A stretch of 6,802 nucleotides of DNA from CAYLHS01 sp964594235 (GTDB taxonomy: Bacteria; Actinomycetota; Acidimicrobiia; Spongiisociales; UBA4744). This document shows, one piece after another, positions 1 to 5,984 of the stretch (position 1 is its first letter; the number at the start of each line of letters is the position of its first letter). The notes under the pieces were generated by a model. The model saw nothing but the letters and a program-made list of their open reading frames with translations, was not told where the DNA came from and ran no database searches. The position numbers were made by a program, and so were the translations under genes. The stretch lies in the NCBI GenBank assembly GCA_964594235.1, contig CAZQMF010000063.1, forward strand, positions 1 to 6,802. Reading direction: 5' to 3'.

Positions 1-23
1 GAGAACCGAGCTAGCGTCGGTTC

Positions 24-2018
24 GTGGCCAATCGTCTCGAACTGGAAACGAGCCCCTACCTGCTCCAACACGCAGACAACCCAGTCGACTGGTATCCGTG
101 GAGTGAAGAGGCATTCCGGGTCGCAGCGGATAGTGACCGACCGGTCCTGCTGTCCGTCGGCTACTCGTCGTGCCACTGGTGCCACGTCATGGCCCATGAG
201 TCGTTTGAAGACCCGGTCACCGCGTCGTTGATGAACGAGCTGTTCGTGAACGTGAAGGTCGATAGGGAGGAGCGGCCGGACGTGGATGCCACCTATATGC
301 AGGTGCTTCAGTCCACGACAGGTCGGGGCGGGTGGCCGATGACCGTGTTTCTCACGCCGGACCGCAGACCGTTCTACGCGGGGACGTACTTCCCGGCGAT
401 CGCACGTCACGGGATGCCTTCCTTCCAGACGGTGCTCACGGCCGTCGCCGATGCGTGGGAGCATCGTCGACACGAGTTGACCACGACGGCGACACGCCTT
501 GCCGACGTCGTCGGCAGGACGATCCCGGGGGATCGCTCACTCCCGGATCTGATCTTCGTGAAGGAGGCGGTACACACCATCGCCGGCCAGTTCGATCCGG
601 TCAACGGAGGGTTCGGATCGGCCCCGAAGTTTCCCCAGGAACCAGTACTGGAGTTCCTGCTCCGCGTCGGTAGCGCGGACGCGCTCGAGATGCTGGGAAC
701 AACGTTGGGGGCGATGTCGAGAGGTGGGATACGCGACCACGTCGGTGGTGGCTTCGCCCGCTACTCGGTCGACAGCTCGTGGACCATCCCACACTTCGAG
801 AAGATGCTCTACACGAACGCGCAACTCGCCCGCATCTATCTCCGTGCCGGTCAGGCACTCCGGGAACCGGCATTCACGGAGGTGGCGCTCGACACGCTCG
901 CCTACCTCCTGCACGATCTTCGTCTCCCGACCGGCGCGTTCGCCTCAGCGGAGGACGCAGACTCGGAGGGCGCGGAAGGAACGTTCTATCTGTGGGATCG
1001 CGCCGAGATCACGGACACGGTCGGACCCGAACTTGCCCCGCTTGCACTCGTGACGTTCGGAGTGACAGAAGGAGGCAACTTCGAAGGCCGCACCCACTTG
1101 AACGTCGTCGACGAGCATGCCGGAGACGACCTCGGGATCGACCGCCCGACGGCGCGAGTCATGCTGACGGAGATACGGCGGAAGCTCCGGAATCGCCGCT
1201 CGACGCGCCCCCGTCCGGGACTCGATGACAAGGTCATCACCGCGTGGAACGGGCTGGCTATCCGGGCACTCGCGGAAGCCGGGGCCGTCGTTGACGACCC
1301 CCGCCTCACCCATGCGGCAGCCGAGGCTGCATCGTTCATCCGAGACTCGATGGTGGTATCCGGCAGGCTGATGAGGAGCTGGCGGCAGGGACGCTCGACC
1401 GTTCAAGGATTCTCCGATGACTATGCCTCGTTCGCACTCGCGTGTTTCTCGCTCTATCAGACAACGGGCGATCCTGCCTGGTACCGGGAGGCAATCCGCT
1501 TCACCGAAGGGCTCATCGAGCTGTTCGACGATCCCGACGGTGGGTTCTTCACATCCGGGATCGACGCAGAGACGCCGCTGGCTCGCACGAAGGACCTCAC
1601 GGACTCGCCGACGCCATCCGCGAACTCGCTCGCAGCCGAAGCACTGCTCGTTGCATCGATGCTCACCGGACGGTCAGAACTGCGTGCAGGCGCCGAGGAG
1701 ACACTGCGAGCGACGGCACCCGTGGCACGAGCGTCACCTATGGCAGCCGGCCACGCGCTGGCGGTCCTGCATACGATCTTGAGTGACCCGCGGGAGGTCG
1801 CGATCACGGGGCCGGCCGCGGCCGAGCTGGCATCCATCGTATGGGAGCAGTTCCGCCCGGGCGTCGTTGTGGCCGTCGACACCGACGGCACGGGTGGGGC
1901 GACGATACCGCTCCTCGAGGGACGCTGGTCCGACCGTACCCTCGCCTACGTCTGCAGAGGATTCGTGTGTGACCTGCCCGTCTCGAGTGCCGCCGATCTC
2001 AGGTCACACCTGCAGTGA
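24..2018 (+). CDS. Thioredoxin-fold DUF255 protein (YyaL / SPATA20 family)
   Basis: This 664-residue protein has the family's usual length and looks complete. The N-terminal DUF255 thioredoxin-like domain (about residues 1-165) opens with the family signature ETSPYLLQHADNPVDWYPW. It carries a CxxC motif, C50-H-W-C53, within SVGYSSCHWCHVMAHESFED. The remainder resembles the alpha-helical six-hairpin glycosidase-like fold of this family, with conserved blocks at about 191-204 (DPVNGGFGSAPKFP), 251-266 (WTIPHFEKMLY), 308-326 (SAEDADSEG) and 401-411 (DDKVITAWNG). A second cysteine pair, C644 and C649, lies near the C-terminus. The protein is probably cytosolic, since no signal peptide is visible. 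The start is GTG at 24: an in-frame TAG at 12-14 excludes a longer protein, and the N-terminus matches the family. No clear ribosome binding site is visible. The biochemical role of the family is not firmly established. A redox role is inferred from CxxC, and similarity to N-acylglucosamine epimerase-like folds does not prove sugar activity. Confidence 0.95.
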   Translation: MANRLELETSPYLLQHADNPVDWYPWSEEAFRVAADSDRPVLLSVGYSSCHWCHVMAHESFEDPVTASLMNELFVNVKVDREERPDVDATYMQVLQSTTGRGGWPMTVFLTPDRRPFYAGTYFPAIARHGMPSFQTVLTAVADAWEHRRHELTTTATRLADVVGRTIPGDRSLPDLIFVKEAVHTIAGQFDPVNGGFGSAPKFPQEPVLEFLLRVGSADALEMLGTTLGAMSRGGIRDHVGGGFARYSVDSSWTIPHFEKMLYTNAQLARIYLRAGQALREPAFTEVALDTLAYLLHDLRLPTGAFASAEDADSEGAEGTFYLWDRAEITDTVGPELAPLALVTFGVTEGGNFEGRTHLNVVDEHAGDDLGIDRPTARVMLTEIRRKLRNRRSTRPRPGLDDKVITAWNGLAIRALAEAGAVVDDPRLTHAAAEAASFIRDSMVVSGRLMRSWRQGRSTVQGFSDDYASFALACFSLYQTTGDPAWYREAIRFTEGLIELFDDPDGGFFTSGIDAETPLARTKDLTDSPTPSANSLAAEALLVASMLTGRSELRAGAEETLRATAPVARASPMAAGHALAVLHTILSDPREVAITGPAAAELASIVWEQFRPGVVVAVDTDGTGGATIPLLEGRWSDRTLAYVCRGFVCDLPVSSAADLRSHLQ

Positions 2019-2913
2019 CCGTGTCCTCCACCGAGAGAACATCCGCGGCGAATACGACGTAGGTCACCCACAGCACATCGGCGAGGACCAAGTGCCCGAT
2101 CTGCAGCCAGAGCGGCGTGTGCAGGAGGACGTTCGCCAACCCCGCGACGAACTGAAGGACGACCAATCCGATGATGATCCGACCCGACGCGCGATCTGCC
2201 CCGATGCTGCCGACGATCCGGATGAGCAGCAGTCCGACGGCGATCGCGATCAGTGGGTGCGCGACTCTCAGGCGGGTGAGGAAGTACTCGGCAGAGTCGA
2301 GGCTCTTCGAGATGCTCGATGCGATGGACTCCGACGGAAACAACGTGTCGGCCAGAGCGGTCACCCCACCGGACGCGGCGATCAGCAGAACCCCTACGCC
2401 ACCGCCGACGAGCAGCCATCCACGTCCACGCTCCCACCGCCCGGCCGGTCCTCCGTCTACCCAGTGGGCTGTCAGGGCCAACGACGCGAGCAACACAAGG
2501 GTTGAAACGAGATGGATGGGAACGGCAACCGTGCGCGCGACCGACACGTTCTTCGCGACCCACTCGAACAAGACGAGAATCGCCCCGAGCATCGCCTCCG
2601 CCAGAACGAACACCCCTGCCAGCGCGGCAGTCGTTCTGACTCGATGGCCGCGGCCGAAGCTGCGAAACACGTTCCAGATGAGCACGCCCACCAGGACCAA
2701 GGCGATCCCACTGCTGATTCGGTGCGTGAACTCGATCAGGCGAGCCCCGTGGATCTCGCTGGGGATGATCTGGCCGTTGCATGCCGGCCAGTGGGGGCCG
2801 CATCCGGCGCCCGACTCCGTGGCCCGAACCACCGACCCAAAGGCGATCACCGCGACATTGAACACCACGGCCGTCCAAGCGAGCTTCGCGAGACGCGACA
2901 TCCCGGCGAGCAT
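1999..2913 (-). CDS. ctaA: Heme A synthase (CtaA/COX15 family)
   Basis: This is an integral membrane protein that oxidises the C8 methyl of heme O to a formyl group, giving heme A for aa3/caa3-type cytochrome oxidase. About eight membrane helices are visible, arranged as two four-helix halves. Numbering from the longest possible start (GTG at 2937, 312 aa), the four family histidines are H72 in EFTHR, H142 in PIHLVSTLVLL, H227 in RVAHPL and H282 in QIGHLVLADV. The essential Glu is E69. The first outer loop has the cysteine pair C46/C53 in GCGPHWPACNG, and no other cysteine occurs in the protein. The start is uncertain. GTG 2937 has no visible Shine-Dalgarno sequence. ATG at 2913 (304 aa, chosen here) follows a purine-rich AGAGAAG. 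ATG at 2901 (300 aa) would place Glu/His at 57/60, as I recall for Bacillus CtaA. The gene is divergent from cbs and overlaps the DUF255 gene tail to tail by 20 bases. Confidence 0.94.
   Translation of the reverse strand: MLAGMSRLAKLAWTAVVFNVAVIAFGSVVRATESGAGCGPHWPACNGQIIPSEIHGARLIEFTHRISSGIALVLVGVLIWNVFRSFGRGHRVRTTAALAGVFVLAEAMLGAILVLFEWVAKNVSVARTVAVPIHLVSTLVLLASLALTAHWVDGGPAGRWERGRGWLLVGGGVGVLLIAASGGVTALADTLFPSESIASSISKSLDSAEYFLTRLRVAHPLIAIAVGLLLIRIVGSIGADRASGRIIIGLVVLQFVAGLANVLLHTPLWLQIGHLVLADVLWVTYVVFAADVLSVEDTVTAGVT
2002..2020. terminator. Inverted repeat over two convergent stop codons; possible bidirectional terminator
   Basis: GGTCAC (2002-2007) and GTGACC (2015-2020) form a perfect 6-bp stem with a 7-base loop. 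The repeat lies directly over the end of the DUF255 gene (stop 2016-2018) and abuts the ctaA stop (1999-2001). It is the same on both strands, so it could act in both directions. There is no T-tract on either side and the stem is short, so a terminator role is only inferred from its position. Confidence 0.3.
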
Positions 2914-2941
2914 AGATGCTTCTCTGGATACACTCACGCCG

Positions 2942-3895
2942 GTGATCTACGAAAGCGCACTCGAGACCATCGGGAATACCCCGCTCGTCCGTCTGTCCCG
3001 CATCCACCCTCCAGGCAACCTCGTCGCGAAAGTCGAATACCTCAATCCCGGAGGGTCGATCAAGGAGCGGATCGCCGTCACGATGATCGACAGGGCCGAG
3101 CAACTCGGACTGCTCGACCCGGGGGGCACGATCGTCGAACCGACGAGCGGCAACACCGGGGTCGGGCTGGCGATCGTCGCCGCCGTGCGCGGCTACAAGG
3201 TGATCTTCACCGTGCCGGACAAGGTCTCGAAGGAGAAACGCGACCTTCTGCGGGCGTATGGGGCAGAGGTCGTCGTCGCGCCGACCGATCGTCTTCCCAA
3301 GGACGCTGACTCGTACTACGGGGTAGCGCGCCAGATCGTCGCCGACACTCCAGGCGCCTACAGCCCAAACCAGTACGAGAATCCGGCAAACCCGGAAGCT
3401 CACTACCTGACGACAGGTCCCGAGATTTGGGATCAGACCGATGGGAGAGTTGGCGCCGTGGTGATCGGCGTCGGTACCGGCGGAACCATCACGGGCGTCG
3501 GCCGCTACCTGAAGGAGATGAATCCGGACATTCTGATTGTCGGCGCCGACATCGAAGGGTCCATCTACACGGCGTTGAACGAAGACGAGATCCACCAGTA
3601 TCTCGTCGAGGGCGTCGGTGAGGACTTCTGGCCGGCGACGCTCGATCCCGGGATCGTCGACGAATACGTGATGGTGACCGACGCGGATTCGTTCACCATG
3701 GCCCGCCTGCTGGCCAGGAGAGAGGGTCTTCTGACCGGTGGCTCCGGAGGTACGGCCGTCCATGCGGCCGTCGACTTCGCCGGGCGTGAACCAGAGCGCC
3801 TCACCGTCGTGCTTCTGCCCGACTCCGGTCGTGGCTATCTCTCGAAGGTGTTCAACGACGACTGGATGCTCGCCAACGGTTTCGAGGTGAACTGA
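2942..3895 (+). CDS. cbs: Cystathionine beta-synthase, PLP catalytic core only
   Basis: This is a fold-type II PLP enzyme that condenses serine with homocysteine to cystathionine; relatives also make cysteine or release H2S. The 317-residue protein starts IYESALETIGNTPLVRL after GTG. The PLP lysine is K41 in NPGGSIKER, the substrate/cofactor loop is TSGNTG (68-73), and the phosphate-binding loop is GVGTGGTITG (about 176-185). The C-terminal block LPDSGRGYLSKVFNDDWM (about 292-309) is typical of cystathionine beta-synthases rather than plain cysteine synthases. YLVEGVGEDFWPATLDP (220-236) also matches what I recall of the mycobacterial enzyme. Unlike human CBS there is no N-terminal heme region, and unlike human and mycobacterial CBS there is no C-terminal pair of CBS (Bateman) domains: the stop is followed at once by metB. 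The start was chosen by family alignment, and the open frame upstream to 2171 is antisense to ctaA. No strong Shine-Dalgarno sequence is visible. A cysteine synthase function (cysM-like) remains possible. Confidence 0.93.
   Translation: MIYESALETIGNTPLVRLSRIHPPGNLVAKVEYLNPGGSIKERIAVTMIDRAEQLGLLDPGGTIVEPTSGNTGVGLAIVAAVRGYKVIFTVPDKVSKEKRDLLRAYGAEVVVAPTDRLPKDADSYYGVARQIVADTPGAYSPNQYENPANPEAHYLTTGPEIWDQTDGRVGAVVIGVGTGGTITGVGRYLKEMNPDILIVGADIEGSIYTALNEDEIHQYLVEGVGEDFWPATLDPGIVDEYVMVTDADSFTMARLLARREGLLTGGSGGTAVHAAVDFAGREPERLTVVLLPDSGRGYLSKVFNDDWMLANGFEVN
3884..3889 (+). promoter_or_regulatory. Shine-Dalgarno sequence for metB inside the cbs 3' end
   Basis: GAGGTG lies 5 bases before the ATG at 3895 and inside the last codons of cbs. 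With the shared base in TGATG it suggests translational coupling of the two enzymes. It also fixes the start of the downstream gene. Confidence 0.6.
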
Positions 3896-5031
3896 TGCAT
3901 TTCGAGACCGACGCAATCCACGCCGGGCAAGAACCCGACCCAACCACGGGCGCGGTCACCATCCCGATCAACACTGCCTCCACCTATGCACAGGAGACAC
4001 CCGGCGCGCACCGTGGCTACGAGTACTCCCGGACGGGCAATCCGACACGGCAGGCACTCGAGACGGCGCTCGCGGTCCTCGAAGGTGCCGGCAACGGCGG
4101 GGCGGTTGCAACCGCGTCCGGGATGGCCTCGACGGCGCTGATCGGCTACCTGCTCGCACCGGGCGACCGGCTGTTGCTTCCCGACGACGCCTACGGTGGA
4201 ACGTTCCGTTTCTTCGCGAGAGTGCTCTCGGAGCACGGCGTCCACTGGTCGACAGTCGACATGACCGACACAGGAGTGACCGACCGGGCATTCGACGAAC
4301 ACACCCGGCTCGTCTGGGTCGAGACACCCACGAACCCGCTGCTCCGCCTGGTCGACCTCGCCGCCATCGTCGAACTGGCTCACGAGCATGGAGCATTGGT
4401 GGTCGTCGACAACACGTTCGCAACCCCGTACCTCCAGAGGCCATTCGAGTACGGGGCCGATCTCGTCGTTCACTCGACCACCAAGTACCTCGGCGGGCAC
4501 TCCGATGTGGTTGGTGGCGCCGTCGTCGCGCGTGATTCCGAGATGTTCGAACGACTGAAGTTCCTCCAGAACTCAGCCGGTCCTGTTCCGGGACCGTTCG
4601 ACGCGTGGCTGACGCTTCGTGGGATCAAGACACTGGCGGTCCGAATGGAACGCCACTGCGACAACGCGGAGGCGGTGGCTTCGTTCCTCGAGGACCATCC
4701 GCAGGTCGCCGAGGTGATCTATCCGGGCCTGGCATCTCACCCCCAGCACGCGCTCGCAGCCCGACAGATGGCCCGATTCGGGGGGATGATCTCGTTTCGG
4801 GCCGCCGGAGGAACCTCAACGGCCCACCGGGTGGCTTCGAGCACGAGTGTGTTCACCCTCGCGGAAAGCCTGGGCGGCGTCGAATCACTCATCGAGGTAC
4901 CGGCCGCCATGACGCATCTCGCCGTAGCCGGCACCTCGCTCGAGGTACCCGACGATTTGATCCGCCTCTCCGTAGGGCTGGAGCACATCGACGACCTCAT
5001 CGACGATCTCGAACGGGCGCTGCGCCCCTGA
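3895..5031 (+). CDS. metB: Cystathionine gamma-synthase / gamma-lyase (trans-sulfuration enzyme)
   Basis: This 378-residue fold-type I PLP enzyme belongs to the Cys/Met metabolism family and is full length. The Schiff-base lysine is K197 in HSTTKYLGGHSD. D172 in VVDNTFATPYL should pair with the pyridine nitrogen. Y44 and R46 in YEYSRTGNP bind PLP phosphate across the dimer, and SGMAS (75-79) is the cofactor loop. E330 in SLGGVESLIE sits where gamma-lyases and gamma-synthases keep Glu and methionine gamma-lyases do not, which favours cystathionine as substrate or product. Sequence alone does not settle whether the enzyme makes cystathionine from O-acylhomoserine or cleaves it to cysteine. Its position directly after cystathionine beta-synthase (one-base overlap TGATG, Shine-Dalgarno inside cbs) favours reverse transsulfuration, homocysteine to cysteine. 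The symbol follows the mycobacterial metB neighbour of cbs; a cgl/mccB label would be equally defensible. The enzyme is probably a cytosolic tetramer. Confidence 0.93.
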   Translation: MHFETDAIHAGQEPDPTTGAVTIPINTASTYAQETPGAHRGYEYSRTGNPTRQALETALAVLEGAGNGGAVATASGMASTALIGYLLAPGDRLLLPDDAYGGTFRFFARVLSEHGVHWSTVDMTDTGVTDRAFDEHTRLVWVETPTNPLLRLVDLAAIVELAHEHGALVVVDNTFATPYLQRPFEYGADLVVHSTTKYLGGHSDVVGGAVVARDSEMFERLKFLQNSAGPVPGPFDAWLTLRGIKTLAVRMERHCDNAEAVASFLEDHPQVAEVIYPGLASHPQHALAARQMARFGGMISFRAAGGTSTAHRVASSTSVFTLAESLGGVESLIEVPAAMTHLAVAGTSLEVPDDLIRLSVGLEHIDDLIDDLERALRP

Positions 5032-5052
5032 GTCGCTGCGATACCCCACCAC

Positions 5053-5778
5053 ATGTACCCGACCCCCGTCATCGTGATCGCACTGGTGGTGACAGTGGCG
5101 GCGAGCGCACTTCAGGGAACCATCGGGTTCGGGTTCTCGGTCATTTCGGTGCCGATTCTCACGCTGCTGTACCCGGGGCTCACGCCGATCCCCCAGCTGA
5201 TGATGGTCGCTCCGCTGACCATCATCATGGCCCTTCGCGAACGCAGCAGCCTCGATCTGAGAGGTGCAGGCTGGATCGTCGCCGGCCGATTCCCAGGCGC
5301 CGTGATCGGCGCGATCCTGCTCGCCAACGTCTCTGAACGCGCGCTCGACGGTCTCATCGCGGGGGTGGTGCTGGCAGCAGTCATCGCACTCGCGATCGGC
5401 TTCAGCATCAAGCTCACGCCGCTGAACAAGTTCGTCGCGGGCGTCCTTTCGGGGATCAGTGGGACCACATCGGCGATCGGCGGTCCCCCACTCGCCCTCC
5501 TCTACCGGAACGAGGCCGGCGCCACGCTTCGATCGAGCCTCGCGGCGATCTTCACGATCGGCGCAGCCATCAACCTCACAACCCTCGGAATTGCCGGCCA
5601 GATCCACCGCGAAGATCTCATGACTGCCCTGCTACTCGTCCCCGCCGTAGCCCTCGGGCTGTTCTTCAGTCGCTACCTGACCGGTCGCGTGGAAGGTGCG
5701 GCACTCAGACGAGGCATCCTCGTCGTGTCGGCTTTCGCCTGTGTCGGCCTCGCCGTCAAGACAGCGATTGGGGCGTAG
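5053..5778 (+). CDS. TauE/SafE (DUF81) family membrane permease, probable anion/sulfite exporter
   Basis: This 241-residue hydrophobic protein has roughly seven to eight membrane helices, for example at about 5-27, 46-62, 75-92, 99-118, 163-182, 188-206 and 219-239. The two-fold repeat typical of TauE/SafE shows as GTIGFGFSVISVP (23-35) near the N-terminus and LSGISGTTSAIGGPP (132-146) at the start of the second half. The length is close to the usual 240-270 residues. Members export sulfite, sulfoacetate or related organic anions, and many have no known substrate. The gene begins 21 bases after metB on the same strand, so it is probably the third gene of the operon. This makes a sulfur compound the best guess, for example sulfite from cysteine breakdown. 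No Shine-Dalgarno sequence precedes ATG 5053, so translation may depend on upstream genes. Its 3' end overlaps a convergent small ORF by 23 bases, and its stop codon forms the loop of a hairpin. Confidence 0.87.
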   Translation: MYPTPVIVIALVVTVAASALQGTIGFGFSVISVPILTLLYPGLTPIPQLMMVAPLTIIMALRERSSLDLRGAGWIVAGRFPGAVIGAILLANVSERALDGLIAGVVLAAVIALAIGFSIKLTPLNKFVAGVLSGISGTTSAIGGPPLALLYRNEAGATLRSSLAAIFTIGAAINLTTLGIAGQIHREDLMTALLLVPAVALGLFFSRYLTGRVEGAALRRGILVVSAFACVGLAVKTAIGA

Positions 5779-5908
5779 CGTCCCGATGGCGGGTCTTGTC
5801 GAGCACTCGCCGGCGGATCTCCATGACGAGCTCCTCGTCGATCGTCAGATCGATCTCAGCCAGATAGTCCTCTTGCATGACTGAATCCCAGTCCTCCCAC
5901 GGTTTCAC
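5756..5908 (-). CDS. Small acidic protein of unknown function, 50 aa
   Basis: I do not recognise this protein. It starts MKPWEDWDSVMQEDY, continues with an acidic-then-basic stretch (LTIDEELVMEIRRRVLDKTR, about residues 21-40) that could form an amphipathic helix, and ends TPQSLS before TGA at 5756-5758. It has no cysteine, signal peptide or membrane helix. Four things support it as a real gene: GTG at 5908 follows GGAAGAAGGG by 9 bases; a strong sigma70-like promoter lies just upstream; about 38 of 50 codons end in G or C, as expected for coding DNA here; and it fills an otherwise empty interval between two genes. It lies 72 bases beyond the HTH-membrane gene on the same strand and overlaps the convergent transporter gene by 23 bases. 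A partner or regulator of the HTH protein is conceivable but rests only on adjacency. The interval could instead encode an untranslated RNA. Confidence 0.55.
   Translation of the reverse strand: MKPWEDWDSVMQEDYLAEIDLTIDEELVMEIRRRVLDKTRHRDATPQSLS
5767..5787 (+). terminator. Hairpin with the transporter's stop codon as loop; probable operon terminator
   Basis: ATTGGGGCG (5767-5775) pairs with CGTCCCGAT (5779-5787). This is a 9-bp stem including two G-U pairs, with a three-base loop that is exactly the TAG stop (5776-5778). The two wobble pairs form only in the rightward RNA; the leftward transcript would have A-C mismatches there, so the hairpin is better suited to ending the cbs-metB-transporter transcript. 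No T-tract follows, which is common in high-GC actinobacteria but leaves the role unproven. Confidence 0.45.
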
Positions 5909-5917
5909 CAGAGCGTG

Positions 5918-5927
5918 CCCTTCTTCC
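5918..5927 (-). promoter_or_regulatory. Shine-Dalgarno sequence for the 50-aa ORF
   Basis: On the leftward strand GGAAGAAGGG ends 9 bases before the GTG at 5908. It is among the best ribosome binding sites in the window and selects this GTG over the internal ATG codons (M11, M29). Confidence 0.5.
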
Positions 5928-5954
5928 GGTCCCAGCCGACCGCCACCAGTAGTT

Positions 5955-5984
5955 GTTATATCACTCAGCGTGAGGCTGCGTCAA
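5955..5984 (-). promoter_or_regulatory. Sigma70-like promoter overlapping the HTH gene stop
   Basis: Reading leftward, TTGACG (5984-5979) is followed by an 18-base spacer and TATAAC (5960-5955). Each hexamer matches the consensus at five of six positions. Transcription would start near 5948, about 40 bases before the GTG of the small ORF. The -35 box shares bases with the HTH gene's TGA stop (5983-5981). The spacer holds a small dyad, CTCA-GCG-TGAG (5964-5974), that could be an operator, but it is too short to claim. Confidence 0.6.

Noticed and set aside
2171..2941. Upstream extension of the cbs reading frame
   Set aside because: The frame stays open for 257 codons, but this part is antisense to the well-supported ctaA gene and has no CBS-family similarity. 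The family N-terminus begins at GTG 2942.
1946..3943. A 665-codon open frame on the leftward strand
   Set aside because: It is antisense to cbs and overlaps ctaA in another frame. Its translation is Arg/Asp/Gly-rich with no recognisable domain, as expected for a high-GC shadow frame.
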